DNA from: Pinibacter aurantiacus
GTDB lineage: Bacteria; Bacteroidota; Bacteroidia; Chitinophagales; Chitinophagaceae
Assembly (NCBI RefSeq): GCF_019130065.1
Contig: NZ_JAHSPG010000018.1
Coordinates: forward strand, 1 to 64,000
Direction: 5' to 3'
DNA: 64,000 nt
In this document: positions 35,691-44,218 of the stretch, piece by piece
How the letters are laid out: each line of letters opens with the position of its first letter
Position numbering within the stretch: position 1 is the stretch's first letter
Made by a program: the position numbers and the translations under genes
Notes under the pieces: generated by a model
Databases searched by the model: none
Seen by the model: only the letters and a program-made list of their open reading frames with translations
What the model was told of the DNA's origin: nothing

Positions 35691-37960
35691 GCCTGTATCT
35701 CGGACACAAACGTCCACGACTTATTGCCCGCGCCTTGTTTGCCCTCTTCGATCATGCCATAGTTTTTTGCCAGTACACGTATATAACGGCAATTTGTATT
35801 TGCAAAACTAACGGTGATGTTGCCCATGTTATAACTTTCGTAAACAACATTTGCTGATTGTCCAGCATCGGTGAAATTTTTTCCATCGCTGCTTACCTGT
35901 ACCTGTACATATTTGGGAGGATAGATCCAGCTTGCGGGTTGATACAATATGTGAACATTTACTTTCGAAATGCTTTCTGTTTTGCCTAAGTCTATAGTTG
36001 CATCACAATCTCCCCCAAACCAGCCGAGCCATTCAGGAGAATTGATGTCTCTTTGTGCTTTCACTCCGTTTACCAATCCGGATGCTCCGCCATTGCCGCT
36101 GTATTTTGGATCGGGTATTTTGGTGATGGTAGCTTTTTTGCCTGTTGCTTTGTTGAAAGAAAAGGTTTGACGCACTTCTTTGCCAAGCGTGCCATCTGCA
36201 TTTTTTACTACTGCGACCATGGTGGCGTTATCCGTTACCACGATAGGAGATTCGTACGCCGTGGCTTTGTCAACCGTTGTCTTGTCTGCGTTGTAGACTA
36301 ATAATTTTCCCGTTTTGTTATTGGTGAATACTTTCCATGAGACGCCATTTCCTCCCGGGCCTGGAGTAACGGATGTTTGTATGTCGTAGTAAGCGGTGCT
36401 GTAGTTCGTTTTTTGAAAAGACAATTTCTTAAAAACATCAGGAAGTTTTTGCTCGAATTTTTTCCAATCTCTTTTAGATGCCGGGCTCCAAAGCACTTCA
36501 CTTAGTGCAGCATAACGGGGAAATTCCTGGTATTCAACTTTTGAAGGATAGCCGATGTACTCTGTCCACAAATTGGCCTGCGCACCCAACACATGTTTTT
36601 GCTGCGATGCATCTAGAACAGCAGGAATAGGTTCGTAGCTGTACACTTTTTCTAACGGAATAAAACCGCCAATGGTTACAGAGTCTTCTGTTTTGGTTTG
36701 TGCGTAATCAAAGTAAACATAGGTGTTCGGCGTCATGATCACATCGTGATTTTGCTTCGCCGCATTGATACCGCCATCTTCGCCGCGCCAGCTCATTACC
36801 GTTGCGTTTGGTGCTATACCGCCTTCCAGAATTTCGTCCCAGCCGATAATTTTTTTGCCTTTGCTGTTGATGTATTTTTCCATGCGCTGCACAAAATAAC
36901 TTTGTAAAGCATGCTCGTCAGCGAGGTGTTGATCTTTGATTCTTTGTTGGCATTTCGGACATTTTTTCCAGCTCGTTTTGGGGCATTCATCGCCACCCAC
37001 ATGCACGTATGCCGCAGGGAACAAGGGAATGACCTCATCCAAAACATCTTGCAGGAATGTAAAAACGCTGTCGTTTCCCGCGCAAAAAACATCATCAAAA
37101 ACACCCCATGTCTGCTGCACTTTGTAAGGACCTCCGGTGCACCCAAGATTTGGATAAGCCGTGAGTGCTGCAGATGCGTGCCCAGGCATTTCTATTTCCG
37201 GAATGATGGTGATGTAGCGGTCAGCAGCATATTTCACCACCTCTTTGATTTGCTCTTGTGTATAAAATCCTCCGTAGTGGATGCTGTCATTTCCGGTGCC
37301 GGGATAACGGCCAATGATGGTCCCATCGCGCCATGCGCCCACTGACGTAAGTTTTGGATATTTTTTTATTTCTACGCGCCAACCCTGATCATCTGTTAAG
37401 TGCCAGTGAAAAGTATTGATCTTGTACATAGCGAGATAATCAATGTACTGTTTCACAAAATCAACATCAAAGAAGTGGCGGCAAACATCCAGCATTGCTC
37501 CACGGTAAGCAAAGCGCGGATGATCATTGATATCAACAGCCGCAATTTTCAGCGACTTTGATGCAACCGGCGGTAGCAATTGTATTAGGGTTTGTATGCC
37601 ATAAAAAGTTCCTTGTGCATTATCTCCGGCGATGTACACATTCTTGTTGTTTACATTCATTACATAAGCTCCCGGAATAGGATATTCCATTTTCTCATAG
37701 TTCAGTACAATGCTGTTTTTCGCAGTGTTGCTGCCGCTTGTAACCTTCAGTTGAAAGCCATAGTATTTCTGTAAATAGGCGTTGAAAAAGGAAGCAGCAT
37801 TCTCTAAGCCCGTTCCTTGCATAACGATGGTCGTAGAAGGAGTGATGGTAAAATCTGCTTTAGAAGCCTTGATTTCCGCGGGTTCGGGAATAATGCTTTG
37901 CGCATTGAGTTGTAATAAACTGATTGTCAGGATTGCTGATGCGAGAATGTTTTTCATCAT
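35684..37960 (-). CDS. Secreted GH20 beta-N-acetylhexosaminidase
   Basis: 758 residues with a signal peptide (MMKNILASAILTISLLQLNAQ). GH20b-like domain, then the catalytic barrel (TFHWHLTDDQGWRVEIK ... IIPEIEMPGH) with the catalytic D-E pair D324-E325 in HVGGDECPKTSW. The C-terminus (about 600-758) is a beta-sandwich resembling F5/8 type C carbohydrate-binding modules (IDLGKTESISKVNVH ... RYIRVLAKN). It would release terminal GlcNAc/GalNAc from chitin- or glycan-derived oligosaccharides in the periplasm. Start at 37958-37960 (an adjacent ATG at 37957 is equivalent). The stop codon lies in a TTAACGC repeat. Confidence 0.93.
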   Translation of the reverse strand: MMKNILASAILTISLLQLNAQSIIPEPAEIKASKADFTITPSTTIVMQGTGLENAASFFNAYLQKYYGFQLKVTSGSNTAKNSIVLNYEKMEYPIPGAYVMNVNNKNVYIAGDNAQGTFYGIQTLIQLLPPVASKSLKIAAVDINDHPRFAYRGAMLDVCRHFFDVDFVKQYIDYLAMYKINTFHWHLTDDQGWRVEIKKYPKLTSVGAWRDGTIIGRYPGTGNDSIHYGGFYTQEQIKEVVKYAADRYITIIPEIEMPGHASAALTAYPNLGCTGGPYKVQQTWGVFDDVFCAGNDSVFTFLQDVLDEVIPLFPAAYVHVGGDECPKTSWKKCPKCQQRIKDQHLADEHALQSYFVQRMEKYINSKGKKIIGWDEILEGGIAPNATVMSWRGEDGGINAAKQNHDVIMTPNTYVYFDYAQTKTEDSVTIGGFIPLEKVYSYEPIPAVLDASQQKHVLGAQANLWTEYIGYPSKVEYQEFPRYAALSEVLWSPASKRDWKKFEQKLPDVFKKLSFQKTNYSTAYYDIQTSVTPGPGGNGVSWKVFTNNKTGKLLVYNADKTTVDKATAYESPIVVTDNATMVAVVKNADGTLGKEVRQTFSFNKATGKKATITKIPDPKYSGNGGASGLVNGVKAQRDINSPEWLGWFGGDCDATIDLGKTESISKVNVHILYQPASWIYPPKYVQVQVSSDGKNFTDAGQSANVVYESYNMGNITVSFANTNCRYIRVLAKNYGMIEEGKQGAGNKSWTFVSEIQAD

Positions 37961-38026
37961 GTTGGTTTTGCAATTATATCCGCACAATTTAAGTCCTTTT
38001 AAAGGCCTTAATGTAATTGAATGCCC

Positions 38027-38986
38027 TTATTTTTTGTTTGCCTCTGCGTAAGCGTTTAGTTTATGCATTTCAAGAATGGTCGTTTTTCCATCATCGCTTT
38101 CACGATACATCGGAACAAATTTTACGTCGAACTCAACTTCGTCATAAGTGTAAGAAGTGCGTTGCAGAACGTTTGTAGAATAGACATCGTTGAATGCTTT
38201 CACTAGCACATAGATCTCAAAATCTGAAGTCTTGAGGTCATCCAAAGTAAAACCGTAAAGGGGGCTTTGGTCGTTGATGGGATGCACCACAGTAAAATTC
38301 ATTGGTAAAGAATCTGCCTGTTTTCGCTCCAGGGGAAGGTCGAAGAATTTGTAAACATTTTCACCATTCTCATTCGACAGCAAGGCAAGGCTCACTCTTA
38401 CTTCCACGTTTGTAAGGGTATGGCCGTCTTTGTAACACGCAAAACGAAACATCAAGCCTGTAATATCCTGGTAAGGAGCGATCACCGCGTTGTCACTAAA
38501 TGAAAGAAAGGCCCTGGGTTTGGCGAAACGGCCAAAGAACAAACCGGTAGCAATGGCAAACGAAAGAAAACCCGTCATTGCTTCAAATGCCGCAACAATA
38601 TTGCTTCCGTCGCTGATGGGATTTACGCGGCCATAACCAACTGTGGTAAACGTTTCGGTACTGAAGAAAAAAATCTCCTTTATTCTTGACCATTTATCTG
38701 TGCTCATATATCCCTGCAAGCCATTGATGCCGAGCGCCAGATATAACAATGTATAAGCCAGGTTGATGGTGATGAAAAATGCAACAAGAACAATTGCAAA
38801 TTTCCAGCTGGGCATATTAATGAGCAAGTGATAGACGTTAAAGCGCTTGAAAAAAGGAACGCCTTCTCTTTGCAGGTTGAAGGTGCCGTCTTTGTTGATA
38901 AAGCGACCGCCATAGTTGCTGGCATTTGTTCCAAAACCTGTATCATTATTGGTTTTGGAAAAAGGATTGAGTTTGTGTAAGGCCAT
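38027..38986 (-). CDS. Inward-rectifier potassium channel (KirBac type)
   Basis: A tetrameric K+ channel subunit of about 319 residues. Two membrane helices (about 64-88 and 129-155) flank the pore loop with the selectivity filter TVGYG in FFFSTETFTTVGYGRVNP. After the pore comes a Kir-type cytoplasmic immunoglobulin-like domain (PRAFLSFSDNAVIAPYQD ... LMFRFACYKDGH ... FEIYVLVKAFND). The start at 38984-38986 is taken; an alternative three codons upstream (38995) is possible. Monocistronic. Physiological role, probably potassium homeostasis, is inference. Confidence 0.93.
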   Translation of the reverse strand: MALHKLNPFSKTNNDTGFGTNASNYGGRFINKDGTFNLQREGVPFFKRFNVYHLLINMPSWKFAIVLVAFFITINLAYTLLYLALGINGLQGYMSTDKWSRIKEIFFFSTETFTTVGYGRVNPISDGSNIVAAFEAMTGFLSFAIATGLFFGRFAKPRAFLSFSDNAVIAPYQDITGLMFRFACYKDGHTLTNVEVRVSLALLSNENGENVYKFFDLPLERKQADSLPMNFTVVHPINDQSPLYGFTLDDLKTSDFEIYVLVKAFNDVYSTNVLQRTSYTYDEVEFDVKFVPMYRESDDGKTTILEMHKLNAYAEANKK

Positions 38987-39126
38987 AGTAAGCATTGTTG
39001 AAATTGCAATGTAATATTAGCGAAAAGGCGTGAAATGAAAACTGCGGGATGGATCGCATCCTGGTATAAGAATTGTTCCTGCTTTAAAATGTCGTTATAT
39101 TGCTTTAGCCTAAACATAATAAAACC

Positions 39127-39867
39127 ATGATGAAGAAAATTGCAGTTGTGTGCCTGGTTACCTTAATAAGTTTTTGTGGATTTTCGCAAACGAAACCCAA
39201 GCCTTTGCAAATAGAACATGTTGCGGGAAACGTGTACGTTTACACCACTTACAGTCTGTTAGGAGATACATGGTTTCCGGCAAATGCAATGTATGTGGTT
39301 ACTCCGAAAGGAGTTGTGATGATTGATACGCCCTGGGATTCCACTCAGTTTCAACCGTTGCTTGACAGCATTCAAACGAAGCATCACAAAAAAGTCGTGC
39401 TGTGCATATCTACACATTTTCATGATGACCGTACCATTGGTGTTGACTTTTTGAAGGCAAAAGGCGTGAAAACATTTTGTTCCAAAACAACGCTTGATTC
39501 GTGCAAGACGAGGGGAGAGCGGCAGCCGCAATTTTATTTCATAAAAGATACATCGTTTAATGTAGGCGATTGTTCCATTCAAACTTACTACGCAGGTGCG
39601 GGTCATACAAACGACAATATTGTGATTTGGGTGCCTAAAGAAAAAGTATTGTATGGCGGGTGCCTTATCAAAAGCACCGATGCTATTGACCTTGGAAATC
39701 TTAAGGACGCCAATGTAAAAGTGTGGCCTGCAACGATGCAAAACCTTAAACGAAAATTTCCTGATCCTAGCTTTGTAATTCCTGGACACCAAGGCTGGAA
39801 AGATAAAGGATCGATTGATCACACAATTGAATTGATAAAGGAATACCGGACAGTAAAGAAAAGCTGA
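39127..39867 (+). CDS. Subclass B1 metallo-beta-lactamase
   Basis: 246 residues with signal peptide (about 1-20, ending FCGFSQ). All six B1 zinc ligands are present. Zn1 is bound by H97 and H99 (THFHDD) and H160 (GAGHTNDN). Zn2 is bound by D101, C179 (YGGCLIKS) and H221 (IPGHQGW). The spacing and the Cys ligand are diagnostic of B1 enzymes such as BlaB/IND/EBR of Bacteroidota. The enzyme should hydrolyse penams, cephems or carbapenems in the periplasm, but spectrum cannot be read from sequence. ATG at 39127. No mobile element is adjacent, so it looks intrinsic. Confidence 0.9.
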   Translation: MMKKIAVVCLVTLISFCGFSQTKPKPLQIEHVAGNVYVYTTYSLLGDTWFPANAMYVVTPKGVVMIDTPWDSTQFQPLLDSIQTKHHKKVVLCISTHFHDDRTIGVDFLKAKGVKTFCSKTTLDSCKTRGERQPQFYFIKDTSFNVGDCSIQTYYAGAGHTNDNIVIWVPKEKVLYGGCLIKSTDAIDLGNLKDANVKVWPATMQNLKRKFPDPSFVIPGHQGWKDKGSIDHTIELIKEYRTVKKS

Positions 39868-39926
39868 TTGATTTTAGTTCGAGTGGTCTGGACTCCGATT
39901 AAAATACGATTTCCGCCACGTCCGTG

Positions 39927-40760
39927 CTATGCTGGTTTTGGTACAACTTTTTTACCGGCAACAGCTTTCGCACCCGCTTCAATATCCGACTTCGTAAAGT
40001 CTTTCTTTTTGTAAGTATACAATGCTTTAATTACTCTTGATGGGCGCTTCCATTCAAACAGATGAATGAGCCAGAGCGTGAAACGCAAAATGCCTTTTGC
40101 GCTTACGAGTCCTTCTGCAAGTTTCGTGATGGTTTTGTCGCGGTCGGCAATACAATTATTGAACACTGCGCCTTGTTTGGAAAAAAGGTCTTCCGCAAAG
40201 CACCATGCACCATCGCGTGCGTTGGCAATGCTGAATTGTATGATGATGGCGTTGTAGTTGGTTGCGTGTAGTCCCATCAATGATAGTAATGGTGATACCC
40301 GCGTTATTTCATTCATTACTTCGTAAGTCAAAGAGGCAATGATAGAATTGATAGCTGCGAAATCTTTTTGTATGGTTGGCAAAGATGCACCATTTGTAGT
40401 TTGTACAGCCGCAATGCCAAGATCAAGATTGATATGTGCATTAATGCCCAGTAACAAATGTTGCAAGACCAATGCACGGCGCTTTCCTACGGTAGTAAAG
40501 GCAATGTCCCATGAGCCCGTTGGTTTGATTTTGTTTTTCCACTGTTCATATGCAGCGAGATAGCGATTTGCAAACATTACGTCGAGTTGTTCCATTCTTG
40601 CGCCATCTTCAAATTCTCCGTTTTTAATGCCGAGTTTCACCTGGTAAGTTACTTTGTGGTACAGCGCTGCGAAATAACCTGCACGGTTGTTGGTGGTTAT
40701 AGATTCTTCGATGATTGCTTCAAGGGTTGTTAAGACTTCATCAATCGTGTTTGCTTGCAT
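39927..40760 (-). CDS. DUF5995 family protein
   Basis: 277 residues of mostly helical soluble protein. Recognisable parts are ESITTNNRAGYFAALYHKVTY, FANRYLAAYEQWK, LVLQHLLLGINAHINLDLG and the C-terminal LWLIHLFEWKRPSRVIKAL. The conserved HLLLGINAHINLDLG block suggests a helical metal- or cofactor-binding site. The ATG at 40758-40760 is used because the upstream alternative adds a Cys-rich stretch that lies in the promoter region. It is divergent from the AraC gene. Function unknown. Confidence 0.83.
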   Translation of the reverse strand: MQANTIDEVLTTLEAIIEESITTNNRAGYFAALYHKVTYQVKLGIKNGEFEDGARMEQLDVMFANRYLAAYEQWKNKIKPTGSWDIAFTTVGKRRALVLQHLLLGINAHINLDLGIAAVQTTNGASLPTIQKDFAAINSIIASLTYEVMNEITRVSPLLSLMGLHATNYNAIIIQFSIANARDGAWCFAEDLFSKQGAVFNNCIADRDKTITKLAEGLVSAKGILRFTLWLIHLFEWKRPSRVIKALYTYKKKDFTKSDIEAGAKAVAGKKVVPKPA

Positions 40761-40873
40761 ATGGAGCTGAGTTTGGGTTGTTGTGTTTGTTGAACAAAAT
40801 TTACAACAAATAGTTCTGATTCGCAGCACAGTTCACAAATGTGCATGCCTCAAAAAAAAGCTATATTTATACA

Positions 40874-41647
40874 ATGAATGCCGAACGATATTCACCCTCA
40901 GCAATTTTGCAACCATTCGTAAAAACCTACATGATCATTGAAAGTGAGGGAAGCATGGTAAACCGTGTGTTGCCGGATACTTCTATTGTGATGGCATTTG
41001 TTTGTACAGGAAAGGTATCTCACGAGAATAACAATGAGGTTAAGGAATTGCAATCTGCGATGTTGACTGGCATCAGAAAAACTTCGCGGCTGATCAACTA
41101 TGCTCGGAATACTTCCGTTTTGCTGGTGATCTTTAAAGATGCTGGTGCTGCTGCATTTATAAAAGAACCGCTACACATGCTTTACACTGAGAGTGTGCCA
41201 CTTGATAATTTCGTTGAAAGACAATCGCTGCGGGATATCCAGGAGCAATTGGGAGAAGCGGGAAATAATGCAGAAAGGATTAGAATTGTTGAACGCTTTC
41301 TTATTGAAAGGCTGAGAAATGTTCCTGCGGAAACTATTTTGCTTGAGGCGGTAAAGCGCATACAATTTGCCAAAGGCGCCGTTAAAATAAAAGATGTGAT
41401 CAAGGATCTGCCGGTGAGCGTAGATGCGTTTGAAAAAAAGTTCCGGCATATGGTAGGAGTAGGGCCCAAGCAGTTTGCAGGTATTGTAAGGCTGCGTTGC
41501 ATTATTGATAATTATTCACCAGACAGCTCGCTAACCAGCGCCGCTTACGAAGGCGGATATTTTGACCAGTCTCATTTCATCAAAGATTTCAAAGCATTTA
41601 CCGGGCAATCTCCTAAAGACTTTTTCAAATCGCCGCTTCATTGGTAA
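40874..41647 (+). CDS. AraC-family transcriptional regulator
   Basis: 257 residues. N-terminal sensor-like domain (about 1-150) and a C-terminal AraC DNA-binding domain with the double helix-turn-helix signature (LTSAAYEGGYFDQSHFIKDF, about 215-240). ATG at 40874 selected over an upstream alternative start at 40841. It lies 65 bp upstream of the ABM gene, which it may regulate. Target and ligand are not evident. Confidence 0.9.
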   Translation: MNAERYSPSAILQPFVKTYMIIESEGSMVNRVLPDTSIVMAFVCTGKVSHENNNEVKELQSAMLTGIRKTSRLINYARNTSVLLVIFKDAGAAAFIKEPLHMLYTESVPLDNFVERQSLRDIQEQLGEAGNNAERIRIVERFLIERLRNVPAETILLEAVKRIQFAKGAVKIKDVIKDLPVSVDAFEKKFRHMVGVGPKQFAGIVRLRCIIDNYSPDSSLTSAAYEGGYFDQSHFIKDFKAFTGQSPKDFFKSPLHW

Positions 41648-41686
41648 ATCAATGATTTTTTACAATTTTTCGCTCTTTAGTGGAAA

Positions 41687-41694
41687 TAAGTTTG
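41687..41694 (+). promoter_or_regulatory. -7 promoter element TAAGTTTG
   Basis: Perfect match to the Bacteroidota TAnnTTTG consensus, 18 bp before the ABM gene start. A T-rich -33 region (TTTT at 41666-41669) is only weakly matched. Confidence 0.6.
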
Positions 41695-41712
41695 CATAAC
41701 AAAAACATTGTT

Positions 41713-42024
41713 ATGCAACAGATATTTATCGACAGATTTAGCATGCCGGTTGAGGCAAAGGAAGAATTTTTTGAGCGTGTAAGAATCAATCGCGATTTAA
41801 TACATTCGCTTTCAGGATTCATAAAAGATGACTTGTATGAACGCACTGATGGTAACACTTTATATGTTGTTACGACAGCTTTTTGGGAAAGTACCGCGGC
41901 TATAGAAAGCGCAAGGAACACTGTGATGGCTGAATACAAACGCCAGGGATTTAACATGCAGGAAATGTTCAGCCGTTTGAACATTACACTCGACAGGGGC
42001 ATATTCACGAAGTTGGATCTGTAA
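41713..42024 (+). CDS. Antibiotic biosynthesis monooxygenase (ABM) domain protein
   Basis: A 103-residue ferredoxin-like alpha+beta protein, usually a dimer. Segments IFIDRFSMPVEAKEEFFERV, FIKDDLYERTD and LYVVTTAFWESTAAIESA follow the ABM pattern. The family includes quinone or heme-related monooxygenases and many uncharacterised members; substrate unknown. The start at 41713 is chosen because TAAGTTTG lies upstream and the longer form would start before that promoter element. A possible target of the AraC regulator upstream. Confidence 0.8.
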   Translation: MQQIFIDRFSMPVEAKEEFFERVRINRDLIHSLSGFIKDDLYERTDGNTLYVVTTAFWESTAAIESARNTVMAEYKRQGFNMQEMFSRLNITLDRGIFTKLDL

Positions 42025-42071
42025 TGTGTAAACAACGCAAGAAACGGGTTTTTTACGGACTGTGCCGCTTG

Positions 42072-42079
42072 TAATTTTG
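42072..42079 (+). promoter_or_regulatory. -7 promoter element TAATTTTG
   Basis: Perfect TAnnTTTG match 20 bp before the AraC-MGMT start codon. A T-run at 42049-42054, about 17 bp upstream, could act as the -33 region. Confidence 0.6.
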
Positions 42080-42099
42080 AGTGATCAAAAACAAAAACT

Positions 42100-42954
42100 A
42101 TGGAATTGCAGGAGCAGATTAATTTCAACAGAATTGCAGATGCAATCAGTTTTTATAAAGAAAATTTCAAACAGCAGCCTTCTCTTGAGGATGCAGCGGC
42201 ACATGTTCATTTGAGTCCTTTTCATTTTCAAAAGATGTTTAAAGAATGGGCGGGTGTTACGCCAAAGCAGTTTTTACAATATTTAAGTGTTGAGTACGCC
42301 AAGGATATTTTAAAAGAAACAAAAGCGTCTTTGCTTGACGCAGCCTATGATACCGGACTTTCAGGAACAGGGCGGTTGCATGATCTTTTTATAAAAATAG
42401 AAGGGATGACGCCGGGCGAATTTAAAAATGGCGGAAGGGAACTTGCGATCAATTACAGTTTTGCGGAAACACCTTTTGGTGAAATGATAGTTGCGTCAAC
42501 ACCTAAAGGTATTTGCCACATGGCTTTTGCAGATGACGGACAAGAAGCAGCGTTCAATGAATTAAAAAATAGTTTTCCCAACGCACAGTTTACACAATTG
42601 GTAGATGCCAATCAGCAACAGGCGCTTTTTATTTTTACGCAAGACTGGAGCAAATTGTCGCAAATAAAACTACACCTGAAGGGCACGCCATTTCAATTGA
42701 AAGTATGGGACGCTCTGATTAAAGTGCCTGTGGGAGACCTGAAAACTTACTCAAGTATTGCGGACGCGATCGATGCTCCCAAAGCCTCACGGGCCGTGGG
42801 CTCTGCAATTGGCAGCAACCCCGTGGCATTTCTGATTCCCTGTCATCGTGTAATCAGAATGAACGGAGAAACAGGTGAATATCATTGGGGAAGCGCGAGG
42901 AAGAGCGCGATGATTGGATGGGAAGCGGCGCGGCGAAGGCGAATTAATAATTAA
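42100..42954 (+). CDS. AraC domain fused to O6-methylguanine-DNA methyltransferase (Ada-like without zinc domain)
   Basis: 284 residues. An N-terminal AraC-type DNA-binding domain (about 8-105, HVHLSPFHFQKMFKEWAG ... LLDAAYDTGLSG) is followed by the methyltransferase domain (about 115-275) with active-site PCHRVIR (C248) and the WDALIKVPVGDLKTYSSIA motif. The N-terminal Ada zinc module is absent and may be supplied by the separate 43092-43325 protein. It should repair O6-alkylguanine, and its AraC part could make it an adaptive regulator. The last residues (INN) and stop come from an AATTAATAATTAA repeat. Confidence 0.93.
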   Translation: MELQEQINFNRIADAISFYKENFKQQPSLEDAAAHVHLSPFHFQKMFKEWAGVTPKQFLQYLSVEYAKDILKETKASLLDAAYDTGLSGTGRLHDLFIKIEGMTPGEFKNGGRELAINYSFAETPFGEMIVASTPKGICHMAFADDGQEAAFNELKNSFPNAQFTQLVDANQQQALFIFTQDWSKLSQIKLHLKGTPFQLKVWDALIKVPVGDLKTYSSIADAIDAPKASRAVGSAIGSNPVAFLIPCHRVIRMNGETGEYHWGSARKSAMIGWEAARRRRINN

Positions 42955-43083
42955 TAATTAAGAATTAATATGATTTCTGTGCTGCTGATTAGAGGCTATT
43001 GTAGCATGCATTTTGCGCAAGCGAATACTCATTTTGTTTGTTACACCTATTAATTATTCTTTATTAATTATTAATTATTAATT
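42942..43083. repeat. AATTATTAATT-word inverted repeat at the AraC-MGMT 3' end
   Basis: Left arm GAATTAATAATTAATAATTAAG (42942-42969), right arm TTAATTATTAATTATTAATTGG (about 43050-43084), with about 80 bp between. The left arm encodes the gene's last residues and stop; the right arm is directly upstream of the small Ada-type gene. Confidence 0.85.
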
Positions 43084-43091
43084 GGAACAGC

Positions 43092-43325
43092 TTGATAAAA
43101 CACAGCGATATTAACGATTCTAGGCTTCGCCAATTGATAAGAGCGAAGGAAATTAATTTCGGTGGAAATGCAAAGTTGAAGATCTATGGCAAGCTTAGTT
43201 GCAAGAGTGGAAAACGAATGAAAAGAGAAAATCGAGTGTTCTTTCATTCAGGTGAAGAAGCAATTTTAAGTGGCTACAGACCGTGCGGACATTGTATGAG
43301 GAAGGAGTATTTGCTTAATAAGTAG
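43092..43325 (+). CDS. Stand-alone Ada-type zinc-binding domain protein
   Basis: 77 residues resembling the N-terminal methylphosphotriester/zinc domain of Ada, followed by a short tail. Compared with E. coli Ada, three of four zinc cysteines can be aligned: one in KLSCKSGK and the pair in GYRPCGHCM. The first cysteine, which is Ada's methyl acceptor, aligns to a non-cysteine near KIYG. The protein therefore probably cannot self-methylate in the classical way. The MIKH-like start uses TTG at 43092, since no ATG is in a suitable place. It sits between AraC-MGMT and AlkB, suggesting a split Ada system. Confidence 0.75.
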   Translation: MIKHSDINDSRLRQLIRAKEINFGGNAKLKIYGKLSCKSGKRMKRENRVFFHSGEEAILSGYRPCGHCMRKEYLLNK

Positions 43326-43410
43326 CGACTAATCGTGCTCTTCCGGCAGTCCTACATTCGCTTTAGATGTTACACCTATTAGTTATTCTTTATTAATTAT
43401 TAATTGCACA

Positions 43411-44016
43411 ATGAGCTTATTCGATAACGAAAGAATCGAAAACCTTTTGCCTTATGATGGTGAGGTAGTTTATTATGGAAGAGTAATTCCTTTAGACGAA
43501 GCAGATCTTTATCGGAACATTCTTTTACAGAATATTGATTGGAAAAATGATGAGGCGGTGATTTTTGGAAGGCACATCATTACCAAACGAAAAGCCGCGT
43601 GGTATGGCGATTCCAGTTATTCTTACACTTACTCCGGCACAACAAAGCAAGCTTTGCAGTGGACAAAAGAATTGCTTGCATTAAAAACTATTGCAGAAAA
43701 TTTGACCGGTACCAAATATAACTCCTGTCTGCTCAATTTATATCACAACGGCGACGAGGGCATGGCCTGGCACAGTGATGATGAAAGTTCGCTTGGCGTA
43801 AATACGAGTATCGCCTCCTTTAGTTTTGGTGCTGAAAGAAAGTTCTCATTCAAACATAAACGCACCGGAGAATCGCATTCCGTATTGCTTGAAAATGGTA
43901 GTTTGCTTTTGATGAAAGGCGCTACGCAAACAAATTGGCTGCATAGTTTGCCTAAATCAAAAAAGGTCAGCGCCCCGAGAGTGAATCTGACTTTTAGGAC
44001 CATTGTTGACCAGTGA
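43411..44016 (+). CDS. alkB: AlkB-like Fe(II)/2-oxoglutarate dioxygenase
   Basis: 201 residues, the DNA/RNA alkylation-damage demethylase. The double-stranded beta-helix has iron ligands H121, D123 (WHSDDE) and H178 (WLHSLP), with R190 and R196 (RVNLTFRT) for 2-oxoglutarate and substrate. The N-terminal part has the substrate-contact segment WYGDSSYSYTYSG. It is closest in style to ALKBH2/3-like bacterial enzymes. ATG at 43411 right after an AATTATTAATT repeat. With AraC-MGMT and the Ada module, it completes an alkylation-repair cluster. Confidence 0.93.
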   Translation: MSLFDNERIENLLPYDGEVVYYGRVIPLDEADLYRNILLQNIDWKNDEAVIFGRHIITKRKAAWYGDSSYSYTYSGTTKQALQWTKELLALKTIAENLTGTKYNSCLLNLYHNGDEGMAWHSDDESSLGVNTSIASFSFGAERKFSFKHKRTGESHSVLLENGSLLLMKGATQTNWLHSLPKSKKVSAPRVNLTFRTIVDQ

Positions 44017-44029
44017 TTGCAAAATTTAC

Positions 44030-44145
44030 CACTAAGGCACTAAGGACACTGAGCCTCACTAAGAATATAAAATAGATAACCTCTTTACAAATAATTTCGC
44101 ACTCCTTAGTGAAACTTAGTGCTCTTAGTGTCTTAGTGGTAAAGA
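44030..44145. repeat. CTAAG-word inverted repeat (copy 2, left of the Crp-like gene)
   Basis: TTTACCACTAAGGCACTAAGG arm from about 44030 and its inverse ending CTTAGTGGTAAA near 44143, about 45 bp apart. Same family as 8884-8980. Confidence 0.85.
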
Positions 44146-44206
44146 TTCTGGCGCATGACTTTGTTGATTTTCATACTTCTTACATGCCACATCTCCACTT
44201 CGTCGC

Positions 44207-44214
44207 TATATTTG
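44207..44214 (+). promoter_or_regulatory. -7 promoter element TATATTTG, very close to the Crp-like start
   Basis: Perfect TAnnTTTG match ending 5 bp before the ATG at 44219. If the transcription start lies about 7 bp downstream, the mRNA is leaderless. Confidence 0.6.
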
Positions 44215-44218
44215 CGCC

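Noticed and set aside
36911-37345. 144-codon plus-strand ORF opposite the hexosaminidase gene
   Set aside because: Antisense to the conserved GH20 catalytic region. No homology.
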